A stretch of DNA of 64,000 nucleotides from Crambe crambe (lineage: Eukaryota > Porifera > Demospongiae > Poecilosclerida > Crambeidae), in assembly GCA_963924555.1 (NCBI GenBank), contig OZ004587.1, forward strand, positions 2,356,001 through 2,420,000, given 5' to 3'. Below are positions 33,501 through 44,700 of this stretch, one piece after another. The position numbers and the translations under genes are program-made. Under the pieces are notes generated by a model that made no database searches, had not been told where the DNA came from, and saw only the letters and a program-made list of their open reading frames with translations. The stretch's first letter is position 1; the number at the start of each line of letters is the position of its first letter.

Positions 33501-34721
33501 ACTCTCTTGGATTCTCCATGGTGGCGACGCACAAAGCTTTCTGAGCTTTCATGGCTGACTAGCTAGCTATATTTGAAGCCTTTCTACTCTAAGCTCCATA
33601 AATTTAAATTTCTACTTCAGATCTAAAATTTTAAAAATAATTTCAATAGGTAGCTAGCTACATAGAGAAAGGAAAATGTCATCCTACTAACCTAACCGAA
33701 CTATCTGTATTTTCTCAGTAAAAGCTGAGAACTAGAAGATGGCATAATTATATTTTTTGGCTCTAGTACGACTATAAGATGGGAAGGACAAACCTCTAAG
33801 AGTGCAGAAACATCACATTATTTACATTACTACTTTTAGTGTTATTATTATGTAGGGATGACGGGCAAACTGGTCAAAAAAGAGTTGGAACAAGGGCCGA
33901 AAGGAATGAGATTATGCAAAGATTATACACTGTAAAAATGAAAGTATGTACTGCACACTAAATTGTCCCAATACACACACTAAAAACAAAACAGTGTGTG
34001 TATTGGGACAAAATGGTGTGCAGTAAACACTTTTGTTTTTACAGTGTAGGCTATAATTCTTTTTAAGTATGCTCTGGAATCTGAGAATCTTTCTGGAATA
34101 ATACAGAGATCTTGGGAATCATAACACATGAAATTGGAAGGCAAAAAAAATCCTAGATCCCACACTTTGTGCGGTCAGTCAATGTATGCCTAGTATTACG
34201 TCCTAAAATTGTCAGTTAGCAGGGTTTATTCCAGGGAGGGCCAAGGGGGGCTTCCCCCTAAAGAATAGCTTACCCTAGCTTTCCTAATGAGATTATCATA
34301 GAATTCCACATAATGTACTGGTTTGTAGTTGCCCTTCCTCATTTTTTTTCCACTAGGCATTTGCCCCCCTCAAGCAAAATTAGTACAGATGTGTGACCTT
34401 GAAAGTGCAAGCTAGAAGAATGAAGTCAGATCTGGGTGCTGTCACTAGACCAGTCATTCCTACATCACCTTTACATAATATTATAGTTTTTATTGTTTTT
34501 GTTGTTTTGGGTTTTTGTGCTCACTGACATAATTTCAATGAGTCATGACCTAAGAGACAACTTTGCTTTCTCACTGATTAATAGTCCATGTAACCATGTA
34601 ACTATTCCTTATTGCTTGGATAATGATACTTACTTTGAGCTGACACACGAGGGGAATATGTCATAATCAGAATAGTCACTCCCATTATCAAGGGCTGGAG
34701 ATAACTCCTTCTTGACTTCAT
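23585..34721 (-). CDS. G2: putative Ig-Ig-FN3-TM-NHL receptor
   Basis: Seven exons: 34,721-34,634; 32,446-32,099; 30,634-30,284; 29,765-29,430; 28,504-28,408; 28,113-28,088; 24,549-23,585. All junctions use GT-AG with consistent phases (1,1,1,1,2,1), and the sum is 2211 nt, that is 736 residues plus stop. Order: signal peptide (1-29), Ig1 (30-145), Ig2 (146-262), FN3 (263-374), TM (about 386-406), basic juxtamembrane piece WRNKKNKWG, six-repeat NHL propeller (about 416-736). Positive residues after the helix predict the NHL part inside the cell. Known NHL propellers bind RNA or protein; Ig/FN3 domains are typical of adhesion and recognition receptors. That the NHL exon belongs to this gene is inferred from phase, strand, order and the parallel case of G1; the last intron is long (3.5 kb) because of repeats. 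The alternative is two adjacent genes. Confidence 0.65.
24979..25526. mobile_element. TIR-like repeat with AACCCTCTGC ends
   Basis: Starts with the near-palindrome AACCCTCTGCGCATGCGCAA and ends GCAGAGGGTTAGC. A (GTCT)n microsatellite at about 25,012-25,031 and no coding content. A similar hairpin (AACCCTTGTGAATGCGCTGA) is at about 17,011. It lies between the juxtamembrane and NHL exons of G2. Confidence 0.55.
25540..26085. repeat. Dispersed repeat with inverted copies at 36.53-36.99 and 30.05-30.17 kb
   Basis: The unit runs from TTTTTGCCTCGGCACCAGAG to CATTCCTAGTCCTTTTAAAA. Reverse-complement matches: 36,530-36,985 (about 460 bp, e.g. ATTCAAAACGGGCAGTTTGA versus its mirror) and 30,052-30,165 (only the last 110 bp). 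Confidence 0.8.
26312..26755. repeat. Dispersed repeat, copy 2 of 17.9-18.3 kb
   Basis: Collinear with 17,915-18,345; see that entry. The following 26,760-27,100 matches 42,600-42,790 downstream of the G1 juxtamembrane exon, which shows the G1 and G2 introns are homologous. Confidence 0.85.
27103..28041. mobile_element. Non-autonomous DNA element, copy 2, with empty site in G1
   Basis: Begins TCAGAGAGTACGATAG and ends in a hairpin (27,831-28,040) finishing TTATTTAGAATAATC. In the homologous G1 intron (about 43,128-43,160) the flanks GAGGATTTTC.ATTA and AGAAC.TCTTAAAATTA are joined directly, so the element inserted here after the duplication. Reverse-orientation relative of 10,081-11,420. Confidence 0.8.
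28088..28113 (-). CDS. G2 juxtamembrane micro-exon
   Basis: 26 nt, acceptor TTTAGTAG, donor GTGAGT, phases 2 to 1. It encodes (W)WRNKKNKW(G), strongly basic. The equal-length micro-exon in G1 supports it. Confidence 0.65.
28408..28504 (-). CDS. G2 transmembrane exon
   Basis: 97 nt, acceptor AATGCAG, donor GTAAAT, phases 1 to 2. It encodes NVDSIVDPTLPVILSILILV then IIGVIIAIIIV: a polar stalk then one helix of about 21 residues. Confidence 0.85.
29430..29765 (-). CDS. G2 fibronectin type III exon
   Basis: 336 nt, phase 1 to 1. Conserved Trp (VQWLVSS), YVVQYGLSES and KYYYRVTATNSAG. Acceptor CTCTATAG; donor GAAT/GTATGG, which is weak but is the only phase-1 donor that keeps the frame and is shared with G1. 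Confidence 0.85.
30284..30634 (-). CDS. G2 Ig-like domain 2 exon
   Basis: 351 nt, phase 1 to 1, acceptor ATATGTAG, donor GTAAAT. LSFICSAII, IFSWQHT and TEAGIHTYTCTV mark the two cysteines and the core Trp. Confidence 0.88.
30696..30713. repeat. Poly-C run
   Basis: Eighteen C in a row in the Ig1-Ig2 intron of G2, followed by CCT-rich sequence. Confidence 0.9.
31455..31902. mobile_element. MITE with TACCGTACAGC ends, in the G2 Ig1-Ig2 intron
   Basis: Left end TACCGTACAGCAGGATAATT and right end (reversed) TACCGTACAGCGGGG; 448 bp without coding content. Related by its ends to 12,437-12,990. Confidence 0.85.
32099..32446 (-). CDS. G2 Ig-like domain 1 exon
   Basis: 348 nt, phase 1 to 1, acceptor TTTTCTGCAG, donor GTAAGT. 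First Cys in NYSCTLTYLL, second in TTQDAGSYHCNATI, about 65 residues apart. No canonical core Trp is evident. One extra codon compared with G1 and G3 near the N-terminus (QTTIAS). Confidence 0.88.
32504..32840. repeat. Homopolymer-rich insertion in G2 intron 1
   Basis: A poly-T run (about 32,509-32,525), a poly-C run near 32,687-32,697 and a 24-base poly-C at 32,813-32,836, around sequence of the GGGGGGCAGGGCCCCCC type. Most of 32,648-32,905 is absent from the homologous place in G3. Confidence 0.75.
33928..34046. mobile_element. MITE of the CACTGTAAAAATG family, empty site in G1
   Basis: About 50-bp arms: CACTGTAAAAATGAAAGT ... TTGTCCCAATACACAC mirrored. In the homologous G1 intron near 50,160 it is missing, so it inserted after the G1/G2 duplication. 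Confidence 0.88.
34634..34721 (-). CDS. G2 signal-peptide exon
   Basis: 88 nt of coding sequence from an ATG at 34,721 to donor GTAAGT (after CTCAAA). It encodes MKSRRSYLQPLIMGVTILIM then TYSPRVSAQ: basic n-region, hydrophobic core, cleavage likely near the SAQ. It ends in phase 1, matching the Ig1 acceptor. The same exon is present in G1. Confidence 0.75.
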
Positions 34722-35535
34722 TATGGTGTTCACAATAATAGCTGAATTTAAAAGAAATACCAAATAATAGCTATACTTATTATAGCGGGAAATTTCGAAA
34801 GGTCCAAATTTTGATACAATTTCATATGCTAAATGTTTCTTCCTGACTGGAAGGCTAATAAAGCCGTAACAGATGTAGGCAAACAGTAAAGTTCATTGAG
34901 AGTTCATCAAAGCAAACAAGCTACAGCAAGTTCACTTGAATGACAACATGCTTCTTCTCTATAGCAAACTATGTTATATCCCATGGCTTCAGTAGATCTG
35001 ACCGATAGGTGTGGCTTTATAGCTGGCGTTTGTTCGTGAAATTAGATTCCACGAATAGAAAATTTAAGCCGATTCACAAAATATGAATCACTCGAAAATT
35101 AAGTGCTATTATTATTGTGTTCTCTATGGCCCTTTGGCTTGCAGGCATGCATGCTCACATGACCTGATTTGCAAAAACCCTACACTGTAGCAAGAAAAAT
35201 TTTGCAATGTTCTATGATTCGCTACAGTGAGGGTTTTCACAAATCATTTATAAAAGACATGTATATAGCATAAAATTATTTTTTCTACAATGTGGTTTAC
35301 ACAAGGGAAGTAGACTATACAAAAACAATGCAAATACTTAGTTCCCATGACATTAATGATACAACAGGTACACTCGGTTCTCCCTAAACTGATCAGAGTG
35401 GTGCATGCTTGAATACCACATTACAGGATTTTGATATTCTTGTGGCTATCAAAATACATTGTTTTAACCACATGAAAAAAATGGGCCCATCAGAATGGTA
35501 TTGCACCTCTCTAACACCCTTTGGGGAGAACCCTA

Positions 35536-35644
35536 CACTATAAAAATGAAAGTGTGTACTGCACACAAAATTGTCCCAATACACACACAAAACAGTGTGT
35601 GTATTGGGACATGGTGTGAAGTAAATGCTTTCATTTTTACTGTG
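35536..35644. mobile_element. MITE of the CACTGTAAAAATG family, also present upstream of G1
   Basis: The same element sits at the equivalent place upstream of G1 (55,321-55,420), so it was there before the duplication. Confidence 0.88.
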
Positions 35645-36529
35645 TAAGCTTTACTATCATGTAACTCTCATAATAATAAAAAATATGAGAGTAAGTTATG
35701 CCGAATCAGGCGATGCCATACTGCATTGGTCGGGATAAAATGCTACACATTAAATCAAATACATAGCCATACCACAGCCCAATTTTTTTCCAGCTCGTAC
35801 CATTATTATGACTAACAAAGTGCATTTATAATCTTCCATGCTGAGTCTTTCCTACTCCCCTGGCTATGTACAGTTCTCCTTCAAATCAGATCCACAGCGT
35901 AGCAGTATTATAGCAGCAGGGTTCACCCCAAAGGGTGTTAGAGAGGTGCAGTACCACTCTGATGGGGTCCACTTTAATTTCTTTCATGTGGTTAAAACAA
36001 TGTATTTAATAACCACAAGAATATCAAAATCTTTAATGTGGTATTCAAGCACTGCTCTGATCAGTTTAACTGAGGAGAACCCTGCAGCAGCCCAGTAATT
36101 ATTTAAGTAATTACAGGAGGTTGAGGATGCAGACGAATATGTACTGGTAGATGGATAAGTGAGTCTATCTTCCCTGAGTTATAAGCTCAATGTTGTTATA
36201 TCAATTCACACAACTTTAAAAAAAAAAGAAGCTGTATTAAGGCAAAATGGGTTCTTAATTCTCTATTGCAGTGCATCTATGGAATGCGCATGCATAATAA
36301 TTATTGCTTTCAATCTTGTAGATACTCCAGATACATGATTTGGTATCAAACCCGAAGTAGCTGTGTGTAGCAGTAGTAACACAGCTTTCATTAACTACAT
36401 TTACAATAACTGCATTAATTCTGTTGCCTAACAACTGTAGGGGTTTTCCCTGGGAAAGCACCAATAAGAAGTGGTTAGGGAAGTTGGCCTCATTAGTAAT
36501 TCATTAGCATGTGGCATGAATACATCCAT

Positions 36530-36985
36530 TCACACAGCTAGTATTCTTGCTGTTCAATGCTTTCAAACTGCCGTTTTGAATGGTTATTCTCACACATAGC
36601 TTGATTGAAGTATGTGTACTGGATACTTTCATTGTTTGGAAGCCTCAGTCTTCTGAGATTCTCCTTCACCATGGCTCTCTCTTTGGCACTTCAAACGATC
36701 ACTAGTTCATGTACACTGCAATCTCTGTTGTTTTAGTTCACTGCTGTCTTTTAGTCAGTTCTCTGGAGGTCATATTAAATGGGCTTGATTTGTTGACAAA
36801 GACGGCCAAGAAGCATCAACATTCCTAGAATTACCGGCTGCGAGCCTGAGCCTGTCTGTTTAGTAAAGCTATGTCTAGCTAACTCTAGCTCTAGAGATTA
36901 ATGCACATGCTCGATATGCACGTGCGCGTGAAAAGTACCACCATAGTCACTGCGCCTCGGCACTTTGATGCCGAGGCAAAAATTC
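36530..36985. repeat. Inverted copy of the 25.5-26.1 kb repeat
   Basis: Reverse complement of 25,540-25,940, from AGTATTCTTGCTGTTCAATG to GCACTTTGATGCCGAGGCAA. Confidence 0.8.
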
Positions 36986-37859
36986 AAAAGTCAATTACTT
37001 CATGGCCAATGTATGAGGGTATAGCTTTCAGGGTTTCATCTAAGGGGGCATAGGGGAAGCTTGCCCCCCAAACAGCTAGCTCGACTTCCCCCCCAAACTG
37101 ACTGAATTTCTCCCCCACATAGGCTACTCCCTGTGGTCACCAAAGGGAGTAATTGAGGGATACTTCAGAGTAGTAAACAATTTTAAAGAAGTTGTAGTTA
37201 TGAGCTGACTTACAAACAGAAGTAGACAATTTGCCAATATATAGTATGTGGAAATCCCCTTTCAGGATAACTTGGGACACTGCATGTCCATGCGATTTGA
37301 CAAAGCTTAAACAGTGCGCTATGCATGTTTTGCTAACTGATCAATTCTTTAAAACACAGAGATCATTATGAATGTTCAGATAAGGAAGCTTGAAGTTAGT
37401 TTCTTGCAAATCAGCAGTGTTCGGGGCTGCTTATTACCAACAGATTAACAAAAGCACTCTAGATTGGCTTCAAAGAGAGAGAAAGCATAGATGCTTATGT
37501 GTGCAAAATAAGATCTCAAAACTCTTAGTAATCACGAAGCAAGATTGAAATCTAACTTCAGTGTCCCATGTCTCAAGTCACACCACTTTACTTATATATA
37601 GTCACAAACCTTGCACAAAGTAAGCACCCTCAATGTCTACGCCTAGGGGCCCCGTGATGTTCATGCACATACTTGATGCTCATGCACTACACAAAGAAAG
37701 GACAGACAAATTTGATCTAAGGATTCTATTCAACGAGTTCAGATCATCTTCCATCTTTTGTTAACTACACTCAGACACACCCACATCCAGCTTGCTACAC
37801 CCTTGATATATTGTTGCAGCTCACTCACCTTCCCTCTTCTTTAACAAGATCGAGATTTA

Positions 37860-38850
37860 GTCTGGCTGCGCCGACCCTTTACCTCCTCACATGGACCAAT
37901 CAGATTTGTAGGCAATGATGTCAGCATGAATCTGATTGGTCCATGTGACTTTGCTGGCTGAAGTATAGTGTCAAGCAACCTGCAATCCACTGTACAGTGG
38001 TTTGCAGGTTGCTTGGCACAATACTTCAGTCAGCAAGGTCACATGGACCAATCAGATTCATGCTGACATCATTGCCTGCAAATCTGATTGGTTCATGTGA
38101 CCTCGGTGGCTGCAGTACTACAGCGGTTTTCCAAAATCTTGCAACTACAGAAAGCGAGTCACATGATCAATATGAGCAATCTGACCAACCAGTTCGCTCC
38201 AATCACTTCCGCTTTCCGCTTTCCTGTTGCAAGGTTTTGGAAAACCGCTGTCAAGCAACCTGAAATCTACTGTGAATCTGATTGGTCCATGTGACCTTGC
38301 TGACTGAAGAGTACTGTGTCAAGCAACCTGCAAACCACTGTGTAACGCTGCCGGCCAGGACGGCGGCCCAATCAGATTGCTAGAAACTTATGCGCGCGCT
38401 CTTCCTTAATTACCCGCGTGCTTCCCGGCATGGCTAGCTAGCTAGCTGTAGACTGTAGTGTAGCGATGGCAGAACAGCTACCTAGTGACCACAGTTCCCC
38501 TGTGCATGATGAGCGCTTCAAGAAGCATTTAGATTCGACTGAATAAAGCCTGAATAGTTAAAGGCTGTAGCAGGGGTAAGAACAGCCTCAAGATCCAGGC
38601 TCTCTCCCCTCTTCTCTAGCCCTTCTCCTTGGCTATGCTCTTCTACAAACTTGTTCTTCAGTCGTTTATCAGTCTCCTGTCTCCAAACACACTGAGCCAT
38701 GACTAGCAGTAAACCCCACCCATCAATTGCAAATACGTGCGCGAAAATATTTATTGTGATGTAATCTGTGATGTAATGACACAACTCGTTATGCTAGAGT
38801 TACCAGATCAGACCCTTTCCCCCTAGGTAAAGGGTCGGCGCCACCAGTCC
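37860..38850. mobile_element. Composite element with GCGCCGACCCTTTACC ends
   Basis: Begins AGTCTGGCTGCGCCGACCCT at 37,860 and ends with AGGTAAAGGGTCGGCGCC at about 38,826-38,843. Between lie a large palindrome and reused blocks (GACCAATCAGATT in both orientations, CAAGCAACCTGC three times). A 26-codon + strand frame starting at 38,466 (MAEQLPSDHSSPVHDERFKK) has a normal-looking protein composition but no recognised relative. No transposase. Confidence 0.6.
37889..38100. repeat. Large near-perfect palindrome
   Basis: Arms of about 105 bp meet at CCACTGTACAGTGG (37,988-38,001), with a few mismatches. The arms hold ACATGGACCAATCAGATT and its mirror. Confidence 0.9.
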
Positions 38851-39126
38851 ATGGATCCAACTTCCATTATTTCCGGTCGCGGTTGGACCAAGCAATTACA
38901 TCCATGAATGTTGTCATTGCAGTGTGATGTCAGCAATTTCACTGCTGCTTGCTGACTGTTATCTAATGCATATGCTCAATTTAGCAACAGAAGGATTGAT
39001 TACTTCGGATATTTGTTGCTATTACTGTGATTCGTTCCTGCCCCCCCCCCAATAAATTTCCTATTCCTACTCCACTGTGATCCATCCAAGGATTCTATTT
39101 AACTATAGCTCAGATCATCTTCCATC

Positions 39127-39184
39127 TTTATTCAGCGTAGCCAGACCCTTTAACTACACAAAGGTAAAGGGTCTGGCTACGCGA
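39127..39184. repeat. Minimal hairpin of the CCAGACCCTTTAC family
   Basis: GCGTAGCCAGACCCTTTA ... TAAAGGGTCTGGCTACGC, about 23-bp arms with a short loop. Probably an end-to-end solo TIR pair of the family at 13,046 and 37,860. Confidence 0.8.
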
Positions 39185-39389
39185 GACTACCTACACCCCT
39201 GCATATCACCTCGAGCTCGTTGTCTAGTGCGCAAGCGCGCCAAGTGGCGGTAAAATTGAAAATAGTGTAGCGAATACATAGACCTAAGAAATTGCTTTGA
39301 TGAAAGCAAAAGTCCAAGGGTGGCCGCCTAGAGTCACCAATTGAACTCAGATTGTGAAGAAGCAAGTGACCTTAGATACACAGCAGGCA

Positions 39390-39492
39390 TGATAAGAAAA
39401 GTCAAGATATACAGCATGCTCCTGACAACTATTCCATGATTACTTTTGAAAGTCTCAAGACACGTCAAGATGTACAGCATGATCTGACACTC
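39390..39492 (+). pseudogene. Fragment of the Tyr-motif tail exon
   Basis: Matches 22,107-22,200 and reads HAPDNYSMITFESLKTRQDV to a stop just downstream. Only the last tyrosine motif remains; the TM part is missing. Its downstream flank matches that of the intact exon, so the piece belongs to the duplicated spacer. Confidence 0.7.
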
Positions 39493-40478
39493 TGTAGCTA
39501 GTAATAGCCACACCCTCTAAGTTTACCAAGGTCATAATAGCTAGCCTTGTTGTTTTAGTCATTAATAAAATCTCTGATATTTTCCCTGTCGGTCTTGGCA
39601 TCATCTCAATTCTGCTCTTCCCAATAGCTATAGAGCTATTTGTTTTGGAATACAAAAATAATCTAACAATGGTAATTATAGTGCTTTAAATTTTTGCTCC
39701 ATCTAGCTACTCTGAAGTATCAGAGAGAGGTAATCCACTAGGTACAAACTTACGCACTGTGGGGAGCATTTACTGGACAGCATTAATATATATTCCTGGT
39801 TGGCCAGGAAGATGACCACTTCATAGTGCTTAGCTATATATAACCAGAGGGTCACCATCAAGATGATCCCAATAGTCTGAATGAAGATGTGTACATGGCA
39901 GTTAATTGTATCATGCAATACTTCATCCATATAAAGTAAGATTGCAACAGTGTAGCTATGTATCAGGATGTATGTACAGTCATTGAGTGATAAAGAAGTA
40001 TTTTCCGACTCCACCACGTTCAAGACTACTCACGTCCACATAGCGGCTCTGAACGGGGCATGTCGATGTTGTCAATGACAGTCAATGTGATGACTCCTCT
40101 GGCTAGTGGTAGAGGGTCTCACCCAGGACCATATTGTCCTAACTTTTTATAATTTCCATCCTTGGAATTAATGCAGCTAACTCTCCAGAATGAAAAATAG
40201 AGATTTTCCTTGTGTTTCAAGAGAAGACTTGAAGGAAACAGTGTATTTTTTGTAGGAAACAGTGTAAGATACACAAGGGTATGGCATAATTATTTCATGA
40301 TATTTTGAATAGGGAAATAAGGAAACATGCCGTGCCTTTGTGTATCCTATGAATTTCAGGTTTCCTTCAGGTTTCAGGCTAGGATATCTCATAGTGTACC
40401 AGAATTATGCTTCCTGCTTTGATAGACCTAGAACTATGCTGGCAGAATGTGCCAGTCTCTATAATCATCATATATATT

Positions 40479-40527
<49 letters not shown>
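40479..40527. repeat. (CAA)n microsatellite
   Basis: About 16 CAA units; a shorter, imperfect CAA-rich run sits at the same place downstream of G2 (23,410-23,480). Confidence 0.95.
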
Positions 40528-40534
40528 AATAATA

Positions 40535-40800
40535 ATTCAATAGAATTAGTTCTCATAAAATTAACTTATGAAACAAATCACCAAATAAGCTATTTTATGA
40601 GAACTAATTCTATTGAATTTTTATCATGTTAGCTGAGAATAATAAGCAGAACAAAATAATACTTAATAAATTTAATATTAATATTTAATAGTAATAAATT
40701 TATTGAATTGAAATAAGCTAATTTTATGAGAACTAATTCTATTGAATTTTTATCATGTTAGCTGAGAATAATAAGCAGAACAAAATAATACTAAAATGAT
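40535..40800. repeat. Inverted and direct repeats of an AATTCTATTGAATTTTTATC unit
   Basis: The unit starting TTTTATGAGAACTAATTC occurs at about 40,595-40,668 and 40,712-40,790, and inverted at 40,536-40,560. The same family reappears at 51,400-51,600. Confidence 0.85.
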
Positions 40801-40869
40801 AATAATGTAAAAAATAGGTCATTAGCTTAGTAGTGATAAAGGTTTAAAAAGTGAGTGGCTTTCTCTAGT

Positions 40870-41741
40870 TCATATATCAAATGACAGCACTCTCCCATTT
40901 TCGAAGTCACATACATAGAGCTTGCCATTTGTGTCCACAGTCAAACCACAGGGGTCAAAATCTTTGTATTCTTTAGAATGAAATGACTTTACAAATCGAC
41001 CATTTGATTTGAACACAGAAATGCGTTTGTTACCACGCTCACTAATGTATAACATATCATTGCCTCGATCGATAGTGATACCAACGGGACGATCAAATTG
41101 TCCTTTACCTTTACCAGATTTACCAAATGCTGATATGAACTTCCCATCAGGGCTAAACACTTGGACACGATTGTTATCATAGTCCACCACATATACCTTC
41201 CCATCTTTACCACAAGCAACACTTGTGGGGCAATGGAAATTTCCTTTCCTTGATCCAGACCTTCCAATGGTATCACGTTCACTAAGATCAGTTGCATTAA
41301 GAATACTCACTAATTTATTAAAAGTGTCAGTGACATACACCTTATTGTCAAAAAAGGAAATTCCAGTGGGCCAATAATTTTCGTTCAAATCTTGGTTGAT
41401 TTTGTTCTTACTGCAGGGTACAAGTGAAGGAGACTGGCCACCCACCTGAAACTTTTTGACGCAATGGTTGTCGCGATCTGCCACCAGAATATTTCCACTT
41501 GCATCTATTGCTATCTCGTTAGGTTTGTTAAGGTCTTGACCTCCAGTCTTGGAAGCACCATGGTTATAAACATATGCTAATTTAAGAGTTTTAAAATTTT
41601 CTTCTCCAGTGGAAGTGAAAAAGCGCAGGCAGTTAGCCTTATTGTCAGCTACTACTATATGTCCTTCTTTGTCGACAGCAATTCCCCAAGGCCCCTGGAC
41701 TTCATGAAAAAGACAACTTGACTTTTCAATCTGATAAAAAC
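40870..41741 (-). CDS. G1 NHL propeller exon
   Basis: 872 nt, acceptor ATTATTAG, phase-1 start (G/GT), stop TGA at 40,870. Six repeats: QGPWGIAVDKEGHIVVADNK, LNKPNEIAIDASGNILVADR, YWPTGISFFDNKVYVTDTFN, HCPTSVACGKDGKVYVVDYD, RPVGITIDRGNDMLYISERG, DPCGLTVDTNGKLYVCDFEN. Compared with G2 the segment between the acceptor and the first blade is shorter by about 15 residues. Confidence 0.9.
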
Positions 41742-44700
41742 CTAATAATAAATGTGATAGTCCTGAGTAAAAATTATTAGATACAAAATAATTAATTTCT
41801 ATATTGATAACTTCCTCATACCATTCCAATATTTATTCAGATTTAGCTACTAGTTCATATTATTTTCGATTAACTTACAGTACAAGATGTAACTATAATT
41901 AATTTTGTAGTGGTAGGTGACTACAAATATAATTCAGCAGCAACCACTCTATAGTACTGTCTGTTTAGTTAACTTCTTTTTTCAATCACAAATAATCATA
42001 ATGCCAAATGTTTCAGCTGAAATGCCTCAGTCATCATTAGGGCTTACATAAATAAAAATGAAATTGTTTCACTCTATAGTAGTTAGCTAGAGTAGCTGTA
42101 CCTCCCACAGACAAAGGCATAAAATTACGGAGCCAAAAATTATTGGCTGCAGCCTAGCCATGTTTGACTTGTAAGAGACATAAACCACACCCACTCACTA
42201 ATAACAATAATGTTGAGGAATAGTTACTTCAGAGCAGGTACTGGGGGGAAGCTTCCCCCCCCCCCCCCCCCCCCCCCCCCAAAGTAATTCATGAAATTTA
42301 GTTATAAGCAGCCATAGGTACATGTTGATTTTTTTTCTCCTTCCAATACTGAGTGATACTTCTGAATTCAGTTTATCTGGTCCTTCTATACTTATTCGCA
42401 TTGTATGATGGTTTCTTCACCAAGTCTGTGCACATTATTCTTAGCTGCCATTAGCTAATATACCAATGTAAGTGCAGAATAAATAAATAGCATGCAGTGC
42501 CTACAAAAGTGGGTGTGGTCAAGGATTCCAAGGCGTTCTTCCCCCCCCCCCCCCCCCCCCCAAACAAGAAATCCTAGATGAAACCCTGCAGAGCTACATG
42601 TACCAGATTAAGCATAACAAGTATTCAACATGAGAATAACAATAGCTTCCCTTTGATTGTTGTAAGCTTTGATGACTACCAGTGAAGAAGATTATTGGTG
42701 AGAGAATACTTTCTGGGTGGCTTACAATATGTATATACCTCAGGTATTAGTATTGACTATAATGATAATTAGTGAGCGAGAAGTGATGCATAATTATGTC
42801 ACATTTAATATGCATGCTCATACATTAATTTTGTTTGACCTTTGACCCCTCAAACAAAACGTGCCCACAACAAACAGATATATAGAACTTATTGCATTTT
42901 GTCATAGAGGCCCTAGGTAGATTGTAGGCTCTTGGCTTTCTAAGTGCTTATGGTAAGCAAACAGCCTCCAGTGTATGCAGCTGCCACCACCACTTCATCC
43001 TGACAGCAATATCTTAGCCTAAGAAGTTAAAGTACAAATGACTTTCACCAACTTCTTTGCTCGCCAGTTGATCGAATATGTTACGCGAATATACCCTAGT
43101 TTTACAAGTACCTTAGTGTACGTATGAACACGAGGATTTTCCATTACAGAACTTCTTAAAATTATACTCACTAGCATCAGACACTCACCTGATCTACCCC
43201 ACTCGTTTTTCCACCTACTAAAAAATAAATAATTTGATTATACATGACAAGTAGAAAAATTAATTATATAATGTGATGTTTACAGGCACTCTAGAGCCTT
43301 TATTCTTTCCTCCTTCTTCCCTCCTCAATACATACTGCCAAAAATTATATGCTATCTTCAGCCATGCTCAGGATGCCATTTTCGTTTCTCTATGTAGCAT
43401 ACTATGTAGACCACTAATATGCTACACACATTATACGTAGGTAATTCCTCTATTTTTTTAAGGTACGTACAATATCAATAGATAATACAGCATGAAACTA
43501 AACCCCTTGTCTATGATTTATAATATTAAAATTTATTTGAAAGGGTGTGTAAACTGTAATAAGTTAGTCTTTTAATGTCTCGGCACGTAGTAAACTTATT
43601 ATCATTTGGTTATCACTGATTTTTTGCAGGTATATAAATAATTATAGGAGTCACACTGAGGACTGAAGATCTTATTTTTTGCATGCACTGTCATTATCAC
43701 ATCATAGTTTTTTGTTGTTGTTGTTTTTTGTTGTTGTTTTTTGTTAATGCTATTCATAGTATTTTTAAAGTGAGCAAGCTTTTATGATAGTCATAGCTAT
43801 AGCTCGGTTCTCGTTCAGCTACTTAATTGTGACATTGTAGCTTCTGTTCTCGCTATTAAAGGGCTTTCTTGCAGGATCGATCTCTTGCTATATAGATGAT
43901 CTTGAGCTTTGTACCCTCTGCGCTATTTTTCATGCTGGTTTTCTTGCTTACTTTCTGTTATTATAACATGCCTGCTCTTGCAGCTTGGCTCTCTTTCTGC
44001 TTTCTCATAACTCAGAGTCTTAACTCAACTTTGTAGCTTCTGTTATTTAAGGCTTACTCTTGCTGTTCAGACAATTGAGGTTTATACACTCTGGTCTCAC
44101 TGTTTGCTCTCAGACAATTGTTAATTTTCCCAGCCTGCTGTTTCTTACATACTAAGGTCAAGGTCATGCGCATGTGAATAACTATTTGTGCGTGCTACTA
44201 ATAAGAATAAGACATACGTACCCTACCATAGTTGCCTTCGGCACCAGAAAATATATTTAATGAGAGATTTACCATATTACGATGATAGTAATGATGACAC
44301 CAACAATGATGACGAGGAGGATGAGGATCGGAAGTATAATCGGAAGTGTGGGATCAACAATCGAATCAATATTAGCTGCATTAAAAAATGAAATAGCATA
44401 AAGTATTCATTTTTTTCAAAGACTAAAAAGTAAATATATTGCATGAAAAATAATTCATGCAAGCAAGCTGACTCTCAAGTCATGAAATTGAAATTGTAGG
44501 TCTACACTCCATAATGCATGTAGTGTCCCATTAGTAGTGTCCTGTGCATGCATAATGTACATGTTCCATTTGTAATAGCAATAGGATAGGTACTAAGGCA
44601 AGAGTTATGGCACTTTTTAGCCATTCAATCGCTCGATCGATGGCTAGAAGCGATCAAAACTCAGGGTTAATCTCTTTGTCTGGCCCTGCAGCTTGGTTTA

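Larger units (their letters stand above)
34722..40869. other. G1-G2 spacer, largely homologous to 50.9-59.6 kb
   Basis: The probable G2 promoter region. Collinear patches with the region upstream of G1: 35,050-35,520 with 54,120-55,320; 35,660-36,180 with 55,440-55,910; 36,290-36,510 with 57,110-58,060; 36,990-37,190 with 58,140-58,360; 37,590-37,700 with 59,230-59,500. No TATA box or motif could be assigned with confidence. Confidence 0.65.

Noticed and set aside
40340-40543. Frame ending in a poly-Asn run
   Set aside because: Artefact of the (CAA)n microsatellite.
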